A DNA stretch of 64,000 bases from an uncultured Paracoccaceae bacterium (GTDB lineage: Bacteria > Pseudomonadota > Alphaproteobacteria > Rhodobacterales > Rhodobacteraceae), in the NCBI GenBank assembly GCA_947495795.1, contig CANMAI010000001.1, forward strand, positions 124,001 through 188,000, read 5' to 3'. Below, one piece after another: positions 34,579-43,347 of the stretch. The position numbers and the translations under genes are program-made. Each line of letters starts with the position of its first letter. The stretch's first letter is position 1. The notes under the pieces were generated by a model. The model was not told where the DNA came from and did no database searches. It worked only from the letters and a program-made list of their open reading frames with translations.

Positions 34579-35666
34579 CACAGACGGGCATTCCCTTCAT
34601 CTTCATGCGGGGTGGCACCTCGCGCGGGCCTTACCTGCGGCGGAACGATCTGCCCGAGGATCTGGACACGCTGAGCGAAGTGCTGATCACGATGGTCGGC
34701 TCCGGCCATGCACTGAACATCGATGGGATTGGCGGCGGGGCTGCGGTGACGACCAAGGTGGCGATGCTGTCGCCCTCGGACGATGACTGGGCGGATGTGG
34801 ACTATTTCTTCGCGCAGGTCAGCGTGGAGGACCGGTTGGTGGATTACAAACCGACCTGCGGGAATATCCTGTCCGGTGTCGGGCCCGCCGCTTTGGAGAT
34901 GGGGATCGTGGCGCCGGATGGGGAGCGTTCCACAGTGAAGATCCGGGCGGTGAACACGGAGGCGCGTGTCATCGCAACCGTGGAGACACCGGGCGGTGTC
35001 GTCAGCTATGCGGGAGACACGGCGATTGACGGTGTGCCGGGCACGTCGGCGCCGATCGGGCTGCAATTCCAGGATGTTGTGGGCGGTGTGACCGGAGCAT
35101 TCCTGCCGACGGGCAATCCGGTGGATGAGGTGCGGGGCATATCGGTGACCTGCATGGACGTGGCGATGCCGCTGGTGATTGCGCGGGCCGAGGCCTTTGG
35201 GCTGACGGGGTATGAGAGTGCCGCGGAGCTGGATGAAAACCGGGCCTTTTTTGCCGAGATGGAAGCCGTGCGGCTGGAGGCCGGTCGGCTGATGGGCATG
35301 GGCGATGTGGCGAAATCGGTGACACCGAAATTCGGCATTCTGGCACCGGCGCGGTCGGGTGGAACGGTCGCGGCCCGGTACTTCATGCCGTGGAAAACGC
35401 ATCCGTCGATGGCGGTCACGGGCGCGCAATGTCTCGCGTCCTGTGTGCTGGCGCCGGGGACCGTGGCCGATGGGCTGGCGGCCCTGTCGAACGAGGCACC
35501 CGCGACGATCACGCTTGAACATGCCTCTGGCATGATTGATGTGATTGCCGACTATGAAAACGGTACGCAAGGCTTTCAGTTGCGGTCCGCCGGATTGGTA
35601 AGAACCGCACGCAAGCTGGCGGAGGGAACGGTGTTTGTGCCGGGGGAGATCTGGGCCGGGAATTGA
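34575..35666 (+). CDS. PrpF / 4-oxalomesaconate tautomerase (GalD)-like isomerase
   Basis: A 363-residue protein of the PrpF family with diaminopimelate-epimerase fold. Conserved blocks are FMRGGTSRGPYL at the N-terminus, GIGGGAAVTTKVA, the DKxTCGN-type site KPTCGNILSGVGP with the probable catalytic cysteine, and MDVAMPLV. ATG 34575 overlaps the transporter stop and is preferred over GTG 34563. Members isomerise allylic tricarboxylates such as trans-aconitate, 2-methylaconitate or 4-oxalomesaconate, which fits a tricarboxylate pathway. Confidence 0.88.
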   Translation: MTQTGIPFIFMRGGTSRGPYLRRNDLPEDLDTLSEVLITMVGSGHALNIDGIGGGAAVTTKVAMLSPSDDDWADVDYFFAQVSVEDRLVDYKPTCGNILSGVGPAALEMGIVAPDGERSTVKIRAVNTEARVIATVETPGGVVSYAGDTAIDGVPGTSAPIGLQFQDVVGGVTGAFLPTGNPVDEVRGISVTCMDVAMPLVIARAEAFGLTGYESAAELDENRAFFAEMEAVRLEAGRLMGMGDVAKSVTPKFGILAPARSGGTVAARYFMPWKTHPSMAVTGAQCLASCVLAPGTVADGLAALSNEAPATITLEHASGMIDVIADYENGTQGFQLRSAGLVRTARKLAEGTVFVPGEIWAGN

Positions 35667-35712
35667 TCCGACTAATTTGGTATGCTATTGTGTACCGAAA
35701 AGGAGATTTGCC

Positions 35713-35952
35713 ATGACGTCTGAATACTCCGAATGCATTGCCGCAGCGCGCGCCGAGCTTTCACTGGCGCGGCAGCTTCTGACGGACGAGATCCGCAGCT
35801 ATCCTTCCCCCGTTTCCGGATGCGACGCGCAGTACAATCACCTGCTGGCAGAGCGTCGCAAGGTATTGGATGCACTGGCAAAATTGAAGGCAGAGATCTT
35901 CATTCCGACGCCGCGTATGCCCTTTGCCGGGGCGCAGGTCGAAAGCCGGTGA
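35713..35952 (+). CDS. Small protein of unknown function (79 residues)
   Basis: An excellent ribosome-binding site, AAGGAG, lies 8 bases before ATG 35713. The GTG of the next gene overlaps its stop (GTGA), so the two are translationally coupled. The product is soluble and helical (AARAELSLARQLLTDEI, HLLAERRKVLDALAKLKAEI) and may form a coiled coil. I do not recognise a family. Coupling to the dehydrogenase suggests a chaperone, subunit or regulator within the acid-catabolism operon, which is inference only. Confidence 0.7.
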   Translation: MTSEYSECIAAARAELSLARQLLTDEIRSYPSPVSGCDAQYNHLLAERRKVLDALAKLKAEIFIPTPRMPFAGAQVESR

Positions 35953-36923
35953 AGGTTCATATTCTCGACGACTGGTTTGATACGCTGCGCGGCCTGCCAT
36001 GCTTTGGCAAGCTGGCGGAGCACGATGTGACAGTCTGGACGGATCATGAGCCTGATCCGGAACGGCTGGCCGCCCGCGTTGCAGAGGCGGAATGCCTTGT
36101 CCTCTTTCGCGAGCGGACGTCGATTACCGAGGACCTTCTCAAGCGGCTGCCAAATCTGAAGCTGATCAGCCAGCGGAGCGTCTATCCGCATGTGGATGTG
36201 GACGCCTGCACCGAAAATGGTGTGCTGCTCTGCTCCAACATGCATTCCGGCACGCCGTCCTATGCGGCGGCGGAACTGACATTGGCGCTGATGCTTGCAA
36301 GCTATCGGCAGATCCCGGAACAGGCGGCCAGCCTCAAGGCGGGGCAATGGCAGGCCGGGGTGGGGCGGACATTGCGCGGCCGGATGCTTGGGCTTTACGG
36401 CTATGGGCGGATTGCGGGGGCCGTGGCAGAGTATGCAAAAGCTCTGGGGATGGAGGTGCAATGGTGGGGTTCCGAGGCTGGACGCGCACGTGCCCTGGCG
36501 GACGGTGCACGCGTCGCTGAGAGCCGCGACGCGTTTTACGCAAGCTCCGACATCATCAGCCTGCATGTGCGGCTGAAGCCCGAGACGCGCGACTGCATCA
36601 CGGCGGCGGATCTGGCGGCGATGGGTCCGCGCAGCCTGCTGGTCAACACCTCCCGCTCCGGATTGATCGCGCCCGGTGTTTTGGAGGCGGCGCTGGCCGC
36701 GGGACGGCCCGGCTTCGCGGCCGTGGATGTGTTCGACGAGGAGCCCTTGCGGGATGTGCACAACCCTCTGCTGACCATGCCAAATGTGCTGGCCACGCCC
36801 CATATAGGCTATGTGACGGAGGATGAATTCGAGCTTCAATTCGCTGACATTTTCGATCAGGTAAACGCTCTTGCCGAAGGCGCGCCAATTCACATGATCA
36901 ACGCGGAAGCGTATTCACTTTAA
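35949..36923 (+). CDS. D-isomer-specific 2-hydroxyacid dehydrogenase family protein
   Basis: A 324-residue NAD-dependent dehydrogenase with a GTG start at 35949. The Rossmann motif is GLYGYGRIAGAVAEYAKALG; catalytic residues are Arg in NTSRSGLI, Glu in FDEEPL and His in ATPHIGYVTEDE. The resemblance is to SerA-like and hydroxypyruvate/lactate-type enzymes. It would oxidise a D-2-hydroxyacid or reduce a 2-oxoacid made in the cluster's pathway. It ends 9 bp inside the convergent AbrB-type gene. Confidence 0.9.
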   Translation: MKVHILDDWFDTLRGLPCFGKLAEHDVTVWTDHEPDPERLAARVAEAECLVLFRERTSITEDLLKRLPNLKLISQRSVYPHVDVDACTENGVLLCSNMHSGTPSYAAAELTLALMLASYRQIPEQAASLKAGQWQAGVGRTLRGRMLGLYGYGRIAGAVAEYAKALGMEVQWWGSEAGRARALADGARVAESRDAFYASSDIISLHVRLKPETRDCITAADLAAMGPRSLLVNTSRSGLIAPGVLEAALAAGRPGFAAVDVFDEEPLRDVHNPLLTMPNVLATPHIGYVTEDEFELQFADIFDQVNALAEGAPIHMINAEAYSL

Positions 36924-37928
36924 GAAACGACCGACAAGCGGTGCGCCGACGATCACCGTGATTATGCGGGTGATATGATGCGTCACCACGAAGGCCATAT
37001 CGGCCCCGGCGACAAGCGCAAGCACCGCCATTTCCGCTTGCCCACCCGGAGAGAACGCAAGAATGGCCTCTGTCGCCGGGGCCAGACCCAGCGCGATTGC
37101 AAGAGCGGCGAAACAGGCTGACAGGACGGCGAGGATGAGCGCGTAGCCCGTTGCCGCCGTGATGACACGGCGCAGTTCTGCCCCCGTGATGCCCACATAT
37201 TTCACGCCTACGCCGTAGCCGATGAAGAACTGCGCCGCGAGGATCGCCTCCGCCGGTGGACGGTGATGGATGATGTCCATCAGGCTGGCCAGCGTGGCAA
37301 GGATCATCGGACCGAGGATGGATGCGCCGAAAAGACCAATGGCAGCGGCGATACGCCAACCTGCGACCGCGATGACAACCATGATGGCAAGTTCGTGGAT
37401 CGGGATGCTCGCAGCGGGCTCTCCGGGTGGAAGGCCAAGATCGCGGCCCAATGCGTAAGTGAGGATGAGGGGCAATGCTGTGACGATAAGGAGCACACGG
37501 GTGGCGTGGATGAGGCTGAGAATGCGGGGATTGCCGCCTGCTTCTTCGCCGAACACCAGCATATCCTGAAGGCCGCCGGGCATGGCTGCGTAGTAGCTGG
37601 TGGCCGGATCGAACCCCCAGAGGCGGCGAAAGTAGGGATAGCCCGCAAGGCCGATGAGCAGGATGAAGGGCGGGATGAGAGCGATGGAGGCGGCCATATC
37701 GCCGAGCCTGCCGATGACAGCGGGCGTGATGGAGGCACCAACGGCCACGCCGAGAACGGTACGCATAAGGTCCGTTGCCTGTTTGATGCCTTGCAGTTTC
37801 ATCCCCGCAAGGGCGGCAATGAGGCAGCCGAACATTGGGCCTAAAAGCCAAGGCAGCGGCAGGTTTGCGAAGCGGAAGGCTGCGACCCCGAGAGCTGCTA
37901 TCGCAAGGGTCTGAAGGCGGATGCGCAT
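36915..37928 (-). CDS. AbrB-family membrane protein (PF05145, duplicated membrane domain)
   Basis: A 337-residue protein that is nearly all membrane segments, in two related halves: LPLPWLLGPMFGCLIAAL with DLMRTVLGVAVGASITPAVIG, and ASILGPMILATLASL with AQFFIGYGVGVKYVGITG. Such proteins are named AbrB or ammonia monooxygenase in databases, but neither name reflects a proven function. Start 37928 directly abuts the GntR stop, so it is cotranscribed with that regulator. Proteins like this often accompany TTT transporters, so a transport role is a fair guess. Confidence 0.85.
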   Translation of the reverse strand: MRIRLQTLAIAALGVAAFRFANLPLPWLLGPMFGCLIAALAGMKLQGIKQATDLMRTVLGVAVGASITPAVIGRLGDMAASIALIPPFILLIGLAGYPYFRRLWGFDPATSYYAAMPGGLQDMLVFGEEAGGNPRILSLIHATRVLLIVTALPLILTYALGRDLGLPPGEPAASIPIHELAIMVVIAVAGWRIAAAIGLFGASILGPMILATLASLMDIIHHRPPAEAILAAQFFIGYGVGVKYVGITGAELRRVITAATGYALILAVLSACFAALAIALGLAPATEAILAFSPGGQAEMAVLALVAGADMAFVVTHHITRIITVIVGAPLVGRFLK

Positions 37929-37929
37929 C

Positions 37930-38562
37930 CTACGACCGGAGCGTTTTGAGGCGGTGGCGCAGTGACGTTTGGATATGCGCCTCGGCCGCGGCACCCGCCG
38001 TTTCGGCATCACCGTCGCGCAGAGCCGTGATGATGCTCTGATGTTGCTGGGCAACGAGCGCGATGCGGGTATCATCGTCCAGCGTCGTTGGGCCGAGAAG
38101 CATCATCGCGTTATCCAGCGCGCGGGCGCTTTCGCGGAGGAAACGGTTGCGGCCCGCAAGGTGGATACACTGGTGGAAATGATGGTTGATGCGGGCCGCC
38201 TCGACCGGATCATGCGTGGCGGCGATGGCTGCGTTGAGATCGTCCAGCTCGTCCAGCTCTGCGGCGGAGGCGTGTTTGGCAGCCATCTCTGCCGCCGTTC
38301 GTTCCAACACCATCCGCATCTCGTACAGTTCAACCACTTCAGCATGGCTGAGAGTGCGGATCACAGCGCCCTGCCGTGGGCGATGCTCGACAATTCCATC
38401 CGCCTCCAACTGGCGAAGTGCCTCGCGGATGGGGGTGCGGCTGAGCGTGAGAAGGTCCGCAAGCTCATTCTCGCGGATACGCTCTCCGGGCTTCAGATCA
38501 CCCCTCCGGATGGCTTGATGGAGGCGGGAATAGGCAGTCTCTGATTGCGTCTCGTCTGGCAT
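37930..38562 (-). CDS. GntR-family regulator, FadR/FCD type
   Basis: A 210-residue regulator. The N-terminal winged helix has LKPGERIRENELADLLTLSRTPIREALRQLEADGIV; the C-terminal FCD domain has the metal-binding histidines in INHHFHQCIHLAGRN and a later H in QQHQSII and AHIQTSLRHRL. It is divergent from the tcuA-like gene with a 68-bp gap that contains a clear palindromic operator, so it probably represses that gene and itself, with a carboxylate as inducer. Confidence 0.92.
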   Translation of the reverse strand: MPDETQSETAYSRLHQAIRRGDLKPGERIRENELADLLTLSRTPIREALRQLEADGIVEHRPRQGAVIRTLSHAEVVELYEMRMVLERTAAEMAAKHASAAELDELDDLNAAIAATHDPVEAARINHHFHQCIHLAGRNRFLRESARALDNAMMLLGPTTLDDDTRIALVAQQHQSIITALRDGDAETAGAAAEAHIQTSLRHRLKTLRS

Positions 38563-38589
38563 GTTGAGGCCTTGCGGTGAGTTTTCATT

Positions 38590-38609
38590 TTGTATACATC
38601 CGGATACAA
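38590..38609. promoter_or_regulatory. Palindromic GntR-type operator in the gntR-tcuA promoter
   Basis: TTGTATACATCCGGATACAA has TTGTAT/ATACAA arms. It lies 22 bp before the tcuA start and 28 bp from the gntR start, where a bound regulator would block both promoters. FCD-type GntR proteins usually bind short dyads of this kind. Confidence 0.65.
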
Positions 38610-38630
38610 AAGGATGCAAGGAGTAGAATC

Positions 38631-40088
38631 ATGTCTCGGAAAGTGGTCGTTGTCGGCTCAGGAAATGCGGCTCTTTCCGCGGGGATCGCAGCTTTGGAAG
38701 CCGGTGCCGAGGTGCTGATGCTGGAAAAGGCGGATGCGGCGCTGGCTGGCGGCAACACGAAATACACGGCGGGCGCGATGCGGTTTGCCTATCCGGATGG
38801 CGCAGCACTGTTGCCGCTACTGAAGCATCCGGATGATCCGCGCGTGGCGGTTACCGATTTTGGTTCCTATCCAGCGAAACAGTTTGCCGAGGATCTGCTG
38901 GGCTTCAATGATGGCAGACCGTTGAGCCCGGAGCAGGAGGTGCTGATCGCCGAGAGCTACGATGCGCTCCGCTGGTTGGCTGGCCATGGCGTACTGTTCG
39001 AGCCGATCTATTCCCGCCAGAGTTTTGAGAAGGACGGGCAGCATGTGTTCTGGGGCGGGCTGACGCTGGCCGCCGAGAACGAGGGTGTGGGCCTCTTTGA
39101 GCAGGAATTGGCAGCCTTTGAGGGGCTGGGCGGTGTGATCCGCTACGACAGCGGGGTGACGGGGCTGACCGTGGAGACCGGGCGGGTTGTGGGCGTGGAG
39201 GTCGGTGCAGAGGTTGTGCAGGCAGATGCCGTGGTGCTGGCCTGCGGTGGGTTTGAGGCCAATGCTGCCCTCCGTCAGCGCTATATCGGTGCCGAGTGGG
39301 AGACGGCGAAAGTGCGCGGCACGCCGCACAATACCGGCGACGGGCTGGCGATGGCATTGGCTCTTGGCGCGGAGGAATACGGGTTCTTCGGTGGCTGCCA
39401 TGCCACACCAATGGATCTGCACATGGCCGATTACGGAAACCTCGATCTGGAGCCGGGGGAGAGGAAGAACTACCGCAAGATCTGTTATTTTCTGGGAGTG
39501 ATGCTGAACGCGCAGGGAGAGCGGTTCGTGGATGAGGGTGCGAACTTCCGCAACTACACGTATGCACAGTTTGGACGCGCGATACTGGAGCAGCCGGGGC
39601 AGTTCGCGTGGCAGATCTTCGACGCAAAGGTGTTTGATCTGCTTTATGCGGAGTACCGCTTCCATGATGCGCATTATGTGGAGGCGGAAAGCCTAGACGC
39701 GCTGATCCCCCTTTTGGAAAGTGTGGATGCGGAGGGTGCGCGGGCGACCCTTGCGGCCTACAATGCGGCGGTGAACGAGGCACCCTTTGATCCGACAGCG
39801 CTTGACGGAAAGGCCACGGCACTGGATCTGCCGAAATCCAACTGGGCACAGAAACTCGACACCGGCCCCTTTCGCGCCTTTCCGGTGACAGGCGGGATTA
39901 CCTTTACCTATGGCGGCGTGAAGGTGGACGAAACGGGTGCGGTGCAGGCCAGCGGTTCCCCAATTGCGGGGCTTTATGCTTGTGGCGAGATGGTGGGTGG
40001 CGTTTTCTTCAACGGCTATCCGGGGGGCTCGGGCCTGACATCCGGTGCTGTTTTCGGGCGACGGGCCGGGCAAGGTGCTGCCGGGTGA
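38631..40088 (+). CDS. tcuA: FAD-dependent tricarballylate dehydrogenase-like protein (TcuA)
   Basis: A 485-residue flavoprotein of the fumarate-reductase/succinate-dehydrogenase flavoprotein family. It has an N-terminal dinucleotide motif VVVGSGNAALSAGIAALEAG and FAD contacts LEKADAALAGGNTKYTAGAMRF; the C-terminus is GLYACGEMVGGVFFNGYPGGSGLTSG. Overall it matches TcuA, which oxidises tricarballylate to cis-aconitate. AAGGAG lies 7 bases before ATG 38631. In Salmonella TcuB re-oxidises TcuA, but no tcuB is visible here, so another quinone- or flavin-linked acceptor is needed. Confidence 0.87.
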   Translation: MSRKVVVVGSGNAALSAGIAALEAGAEVLMLEKADAALAGGNTKYTAGAMRFAYPDGAALLPLLKHPDDPRVAVTDFGSYPAKQFAEDLLGFNDGRPLSPEQEVLIAESYDALRWLAGHGVLFEPIYSRQSFEKDGQHVFWGGLTLAAENEGVGLFEQELAAFEGLGGVIRYDSGVTGLTVETGRVVGVEVGAEVVQADAVVLACGGFEANAALRQRYIGAEWETAKVRGTPHNTGDGLAMALALGAEEYGFFGGCHATPMDLHMADYGNLDLEPGERKNYRKICYFLGVMLNAQGERFVDEGANFRNYTYAQFGRAILEQPGQFAWQIFDAKVFDLLYAEYRFHDAHYVEAESLDALIPLLESVDAEGARATLAAYNAAVNEAPFDPTALDGKATALDLPKSNWAQKLDTGPFRAFPVTGGITFTYGGVKVDETGAVQASGSPIAGLYACGEMVGGVFFNGYPGGSGLTSGAVFGRRAGQGAAG

Positions 40089-40100
40089 GAGCTTGGATTG

Positions 40101-40212
40101 AGAGCGTGCGATGCCGGTCCGCGCAGCGGGCTCGGCGAGCCGTTTTTCACCACATCTGAAACTCGAAAAGAGGGCGCGCGATGCAGGGCCGCGTAGCGGC
40201 CTCTGCGAGCGC
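40101..40212. repeat. Two imperfect direct copies of a ~42-bp element between convergent genes
   Basis: Copies at 40101-40142 and 40171-40212, exactly 70 bp apart, match at about 33 of the first 40 positions. Each carries a small dyad; the second is a perfect ggccgc-gta-gcggcc hairpin and the first a decayed version. The pair fills the 143-bp gap between the ends of tcuA and the dehydratase gene and may act as terminator. Confidence 0.6.
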
Positions 40213-40231
40213 GTGGCTCCCTCAGATCAAA

Positions 40232-42013
40232 TCAATGATTGTCCCGTGGCAGATCCTTCACGATCCGCTGGTAGCTGGTCGCAAGCTCCAGGCAGCCGCC
40301 CTCGGCGAGTTGGCCGACATGGGTGCGGTAGATCTCTTCCCACGGGGTTTGGCTCTTGATCTCCGGAGGCTGCCACGCCTCTCGGCGGGTTTGCCATTCG
40401 GCTTCGGGCACCACCGCATCGAGGCGGGAGGTGTCGAGATCAAGCCTCACCCGGTCTCCTGTCTGCAGGAGCGCAAGCCCTCCGCCGACCACCGCTTCGG
40501 GTGAGGCGTTGAGGATGCTCGGGCTTTCTGATGTGCCGGACTGGCGGCCATCTCCCACGGTGGGCAGGTGTTTGATGCCCTTCTTCAGCAGCGCATCGGG
40601 CGGCTGCATGTTCACCACCTCGGCTGAGCCGGGATAGCCCACGCAACCGACATTGCGGATAAAGAGGATTGTATTTTCGTCAATCTCAAGCGCCGGATCA
40701 TTCAGGCGCTCGTGGTAATCCTCCGGCCCTTCGAAAACGACCGCCTTGGCCTCCATCGTGTTCTCCGCGCCGGGTCTGGACAGGAACCGCTTGCGGAAAT
40801 CCTCTGAAATGACGGAGGTTTTCATCAGGGCGCTGTCGAAGAGATTGCCTTCGAGCACAAGAAAACCCGCCTGCTTTCGCATCGGTTCTGCGACGGTCTT
40901 GATCACATCCGTGTCGCGGCTGCGGCGGCCCTCGAGATTGGTGGCGAGGGTTTTGCCGCTGGCTGTCATCACACCGCCATGCAATGCGCCTGCGGCGAGA
41001 AGCTCTCCCATCACGGCTGGCACGCCGCCCGCGCGATGGAAGCTTTCGCCGAGGTATTTGCCCGCGGGCTGCATGTTGACCAGGAGAGGGTGGTCGTATC
41101 CAATTTTCTGCCAGTCGCGCACATTCAGATCCACCCCGGCATGGCGGGCAAGCGCTTGCAGATGTGGCGGTGCGTTGGTGGAGCCACCGATGGCCGTGTT
41201 GGTGACGATGGCATTCTCGAAAGCCTCGCGCGTCAGAATATCCGACGGCTTCAGGTTCTCATGCGCCATTTCCACCGCCCGCTTGCCGGTGCGGTAAGCC
41301 ATTTCCATCCGTTCGCGGAACGGGGCGGGAATGGCGGCGGAGCCCGGGAGCATCATCCCCAGCGCTTCGGCCAATGCATTCATGGTGGAAGCCGTGCCCA
41401 TCGTGTTGCAATGGCCGAGGGAGGGAGCGGAGGCGCAGACACGCGCCATGAATTCCGGATAGTCGATCGTACCCTCCGCCAGCAATCGGCGGCTTTCCCA
41501 GACGATGGTGCCGGAACCCGCCAACTCTCCGTTCCACCAGCCGTCGAGCATCGGGCCGCCATTGAGTGCGATGGCCGGAAGATCGACCGTGGCAGCCCCC
41601 ATCAACATCGCGGGCGTGGTCTTGTCGCAACCGGTGGTCAGGACAACGGCATCAATCGGATAGCCGTGAAGAACCTCTACCAGCGAAAGGTACTGAAGGT
41701 TGCGGTCGAGCGCTGCTGTGGGACGCTTGCCTGTTTCCTGAATGGGGTGGACGGGAAATTCCATCGGGATGCCGCCTCCATCACGGATGCCGGCCTTTAT
41801 GCGGTCCATCAGGAAAACGTGGATCTTGTTGCAGGGCGCAAGGTCAGAGCCTGTCTGGCCGATACCGATGACGGGACGCTCCGACTGCAGCTCTTCGCGA
41901 GTGTATTCCTGGTTCTGAAAACGTTCGAGATAAAGCGCAGTCATCCCCGGATTATTCGGATTGTCGAACCATTCCTGGCTGCGCCATTTGTGGTTTGCGC
42001 GAGTATCGGACAT
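40232..42013 (-). CDS. IlvD/Edd-family dehydratase (sugar-acid dehydratase type)
   Basis: A 593-residue iron-sulfur dehydratase. Cluster cysteines are in GSDLAPCNKIHVF, TTGCDKTTPAM and SLGHCNTMGTAST, and the C-terminal serine region is DGRQSGTSESPSIL. Length and the WRSQEWFDNPNNPGMTALYLER N-terminus match the aldonate branch (arabinonate, xylonate, galactonate dehydratases) rather than IlvD itself. GGGGAGG precedes ATG 42013. It converts a sugar acid to a 2-keto-3-deoxy acid. It is convergent with tcuA, so a shared pathway is possible but not shown. Confidence 0.9.
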   Translation of the reverse strand: MSDTRANHKWRSQEWFDNPNNPGMTALYLERFQNQEYTREELQSERPVIGIGQTGSDLAPCNKIHVFLMDRIKAGIRDGGGIPMEFPVHPIQETGKRPTAALDRNLQYLSLVEVLHGYPIDAVVLTTGCDKTTPAMLMGAATVDLPAIALNGGPMLDGWWNGELAGSGTIVWESRRLLAEGTIDYPEFMARVCASAPSLGHCNTMGTASTMNALAEALGMMLPGSAAIPAPFRERMEMAYRTGKRAVEMAHENLKPSDILTREAFENAIVTNTAIGGSTNAPPHLQALARHAGVDLNVRDWQKIGYDHPLLVNMQPAGKYLGESFHRAGGVPAVMGELLAAGALHGGVMTASGKTLATNLEGRRSRDTDVIKTVAEPMRKQAGFLVLEGNLFDSALMKTSVISEDFRKRFLSRPGAENTMEAKAVVFEGPEDYHERLNDPALEIDENTILFIRNVGCVGYPGSAEVVNMQPPDALLKKGIKHLPTVGDGRQSGTSESPSILNASPEAVVGGGLALLQTGDRVRLDLDTSRLDAVVPEAEWQTRREAWQPPEIKSQTPWEEIYRTHVGQLAEGGCLELATSYQRIVKDLPRDNH

Positions 42014-42081
42014 CTGCGGCCTCCCCTTTTTTCAAAGGGATAGGACGCGGACCCCTGCGGCGCAAGATGGCATATGCGCCG

Positions 42082-42993
42082 TCAATGAGGCTCTGGCATC
42101 ATCCGGACCATGACAATGTAGAAGGCGGTGTCGCGGTGAACGGCCGCGTTGATGGTCAGAAGGAACCGCTCCACTATCGAATTTCTGATAGCAAGATCCA
42201 CCTTATCTACCACGGTACGATTGCCGAGCATTTCTGACGGGCTGAGCTTCGGCGCAAAGGAAATGCCGGTGAGTTCTTCGAAGGGCTTTTCATAGTCCGG
42301 CGCGCTCCGGGCATCCCAGAACTCGCAGGCTGCCTGGTTGGCATAGCGAACGATGCCCCCCGCATCAACGACGAGAATAGGGTCCGGTACAATTTCCAGC
42401 CCGGCCCGCAATTCGTTGTCTGGCACATTGCCAACGACAAAGCCGGAGGGTTGACCTGCATCATCCTTCATCGGAATGACCAGCCGCCGCCAGTTGCGGG
42501 CAAAGACCTGCGAAGGCGGCTCATGCTCGCTGAGAAGCCATTCTCGTCTCTGGCCAGCCGCCCGATAGGCGGATGCGAAGAAGAGACTTATATGGCCTTC
42601 AAAGGCATCTGTGGTTTTGCCGGTCATATCGTAGCCGTAGGTCTTGCTGATTTCACTGCCGTAATGACTGTAGCGAAAGCGGCTGGGATTTTCCGTTGGC
42701 GTGACGACCATCATATTGTTGAAAAGCGGGCCGAAGCGTTCCTCCGAGATGCCGGATTGGCGCACAAACCCATCTTCGTCTGCCATTTCCCAGCAGATCG
42801 CAGCGATCTTTTTCAGAACAGGGTTGTGGATCTCGCGCTCGGATGGCGACCACAAGAGAGTGGGCGTGGAGCTTGCCGCCTGACTGAAGAGGTGCTTGAG
42901 CAATTCGGTTTCATTGTTTTCCAGACTTACGGCAAGACGTGAAACATCCTTATCTGCCACTGCGCGTGTGTCTGCCATGGTATGCTCGTTCAT
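42082..42993 (-). CDS. PAS-domain protein without output domain
   Basis: A 303-residue soluble protein. Residues about 60-190 resemble the PAS_5 domain common in alphaproteobacteria (RFRYSHYGSEISKTYGYDMTGK); a second PAS lies around VPDPILVVDAGGIVRYANQAACEFWD. No kinase, GGDEF or DNA-binding domain follows, so it must signal through a partner. Start 42993 (MNEHTMADT) has a G-rich upstream sequence; a longer N-terminus to 43101 is less likely. Downstream 68 bp before the dehydratase gene contain no obvious element. Confidence 0.75.
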   Translation of the reverse strand: MNEHTMADTRAVADKDVSRLAVSLENNETELLKHLFSQAASSTPTLLWSPSEREIHNPVLKKIAAICWEMADEDGFVRQSGISEERFGPLFNNMMVVTPTENPSRFRYSHYGSEISKTYGYDMTGKTTDAFEGHISLFFASAYRAAGQRREWLLSEHEPPSQVFARNWRRLVIPMKDDAGQPSGFVVGNVPDNELRAGLEIVPDPILVVDAGGIVRYANQAACEFWDARSAPDYEKPFEELTGISFAPKLSPSEMLGNRTVVDKVDLAIRNSIVERFLLTINAAVHRDTAFYIVMVRMMPEPH

Positions 42994-43347
42994 GTTGCCC
43001 CCAACAATCGTTAAGCGTTGAGGCCGAAAACTCGGTTCAAGGCTCGGTGTAATAGTGAAAGTGAACACGTCAGAGTAGTTAGACTCTGTGAAAATCATCA
43101 ACGTACAGTTGTAAAAGTATCAGCAAAGCATGAAAAACTATAACACATTCAGTTTTTGAGGGTATTGATTGGTGGTTCACCTAAAAAAAGGGGGCGGGGG
43201 CTTCCCATTTGCCTGTTTCTGCGCCATAAGCCGCGCACGCACCCGTGCCTTTGGCGCGGGCGTCTTCTTTTGGGCTGACCTTGCTGGACGACATCCCGGC
43301 AGCGGCCATGCCCCGGAGAAGCCATTTTCAACTGTAAGGAGATATGG
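42994..43347. promoter_or_regulatory. 354-bp divergent promoter region of the PAS gene and rpsO
   Basis: AT-rich in its left half, unlike the rest of the window, so it probably holds promoters for both genes. It contains an inverted repeat CAGAGT-agttag-ACTCTG at 43071-43088 close to the PAS gene. The right half is the untranslated leader of rpsO, GC-rich and able to fold, ending with the ribosome-binding site TAAGGAG. No gene seen. Confidence 0.5.
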
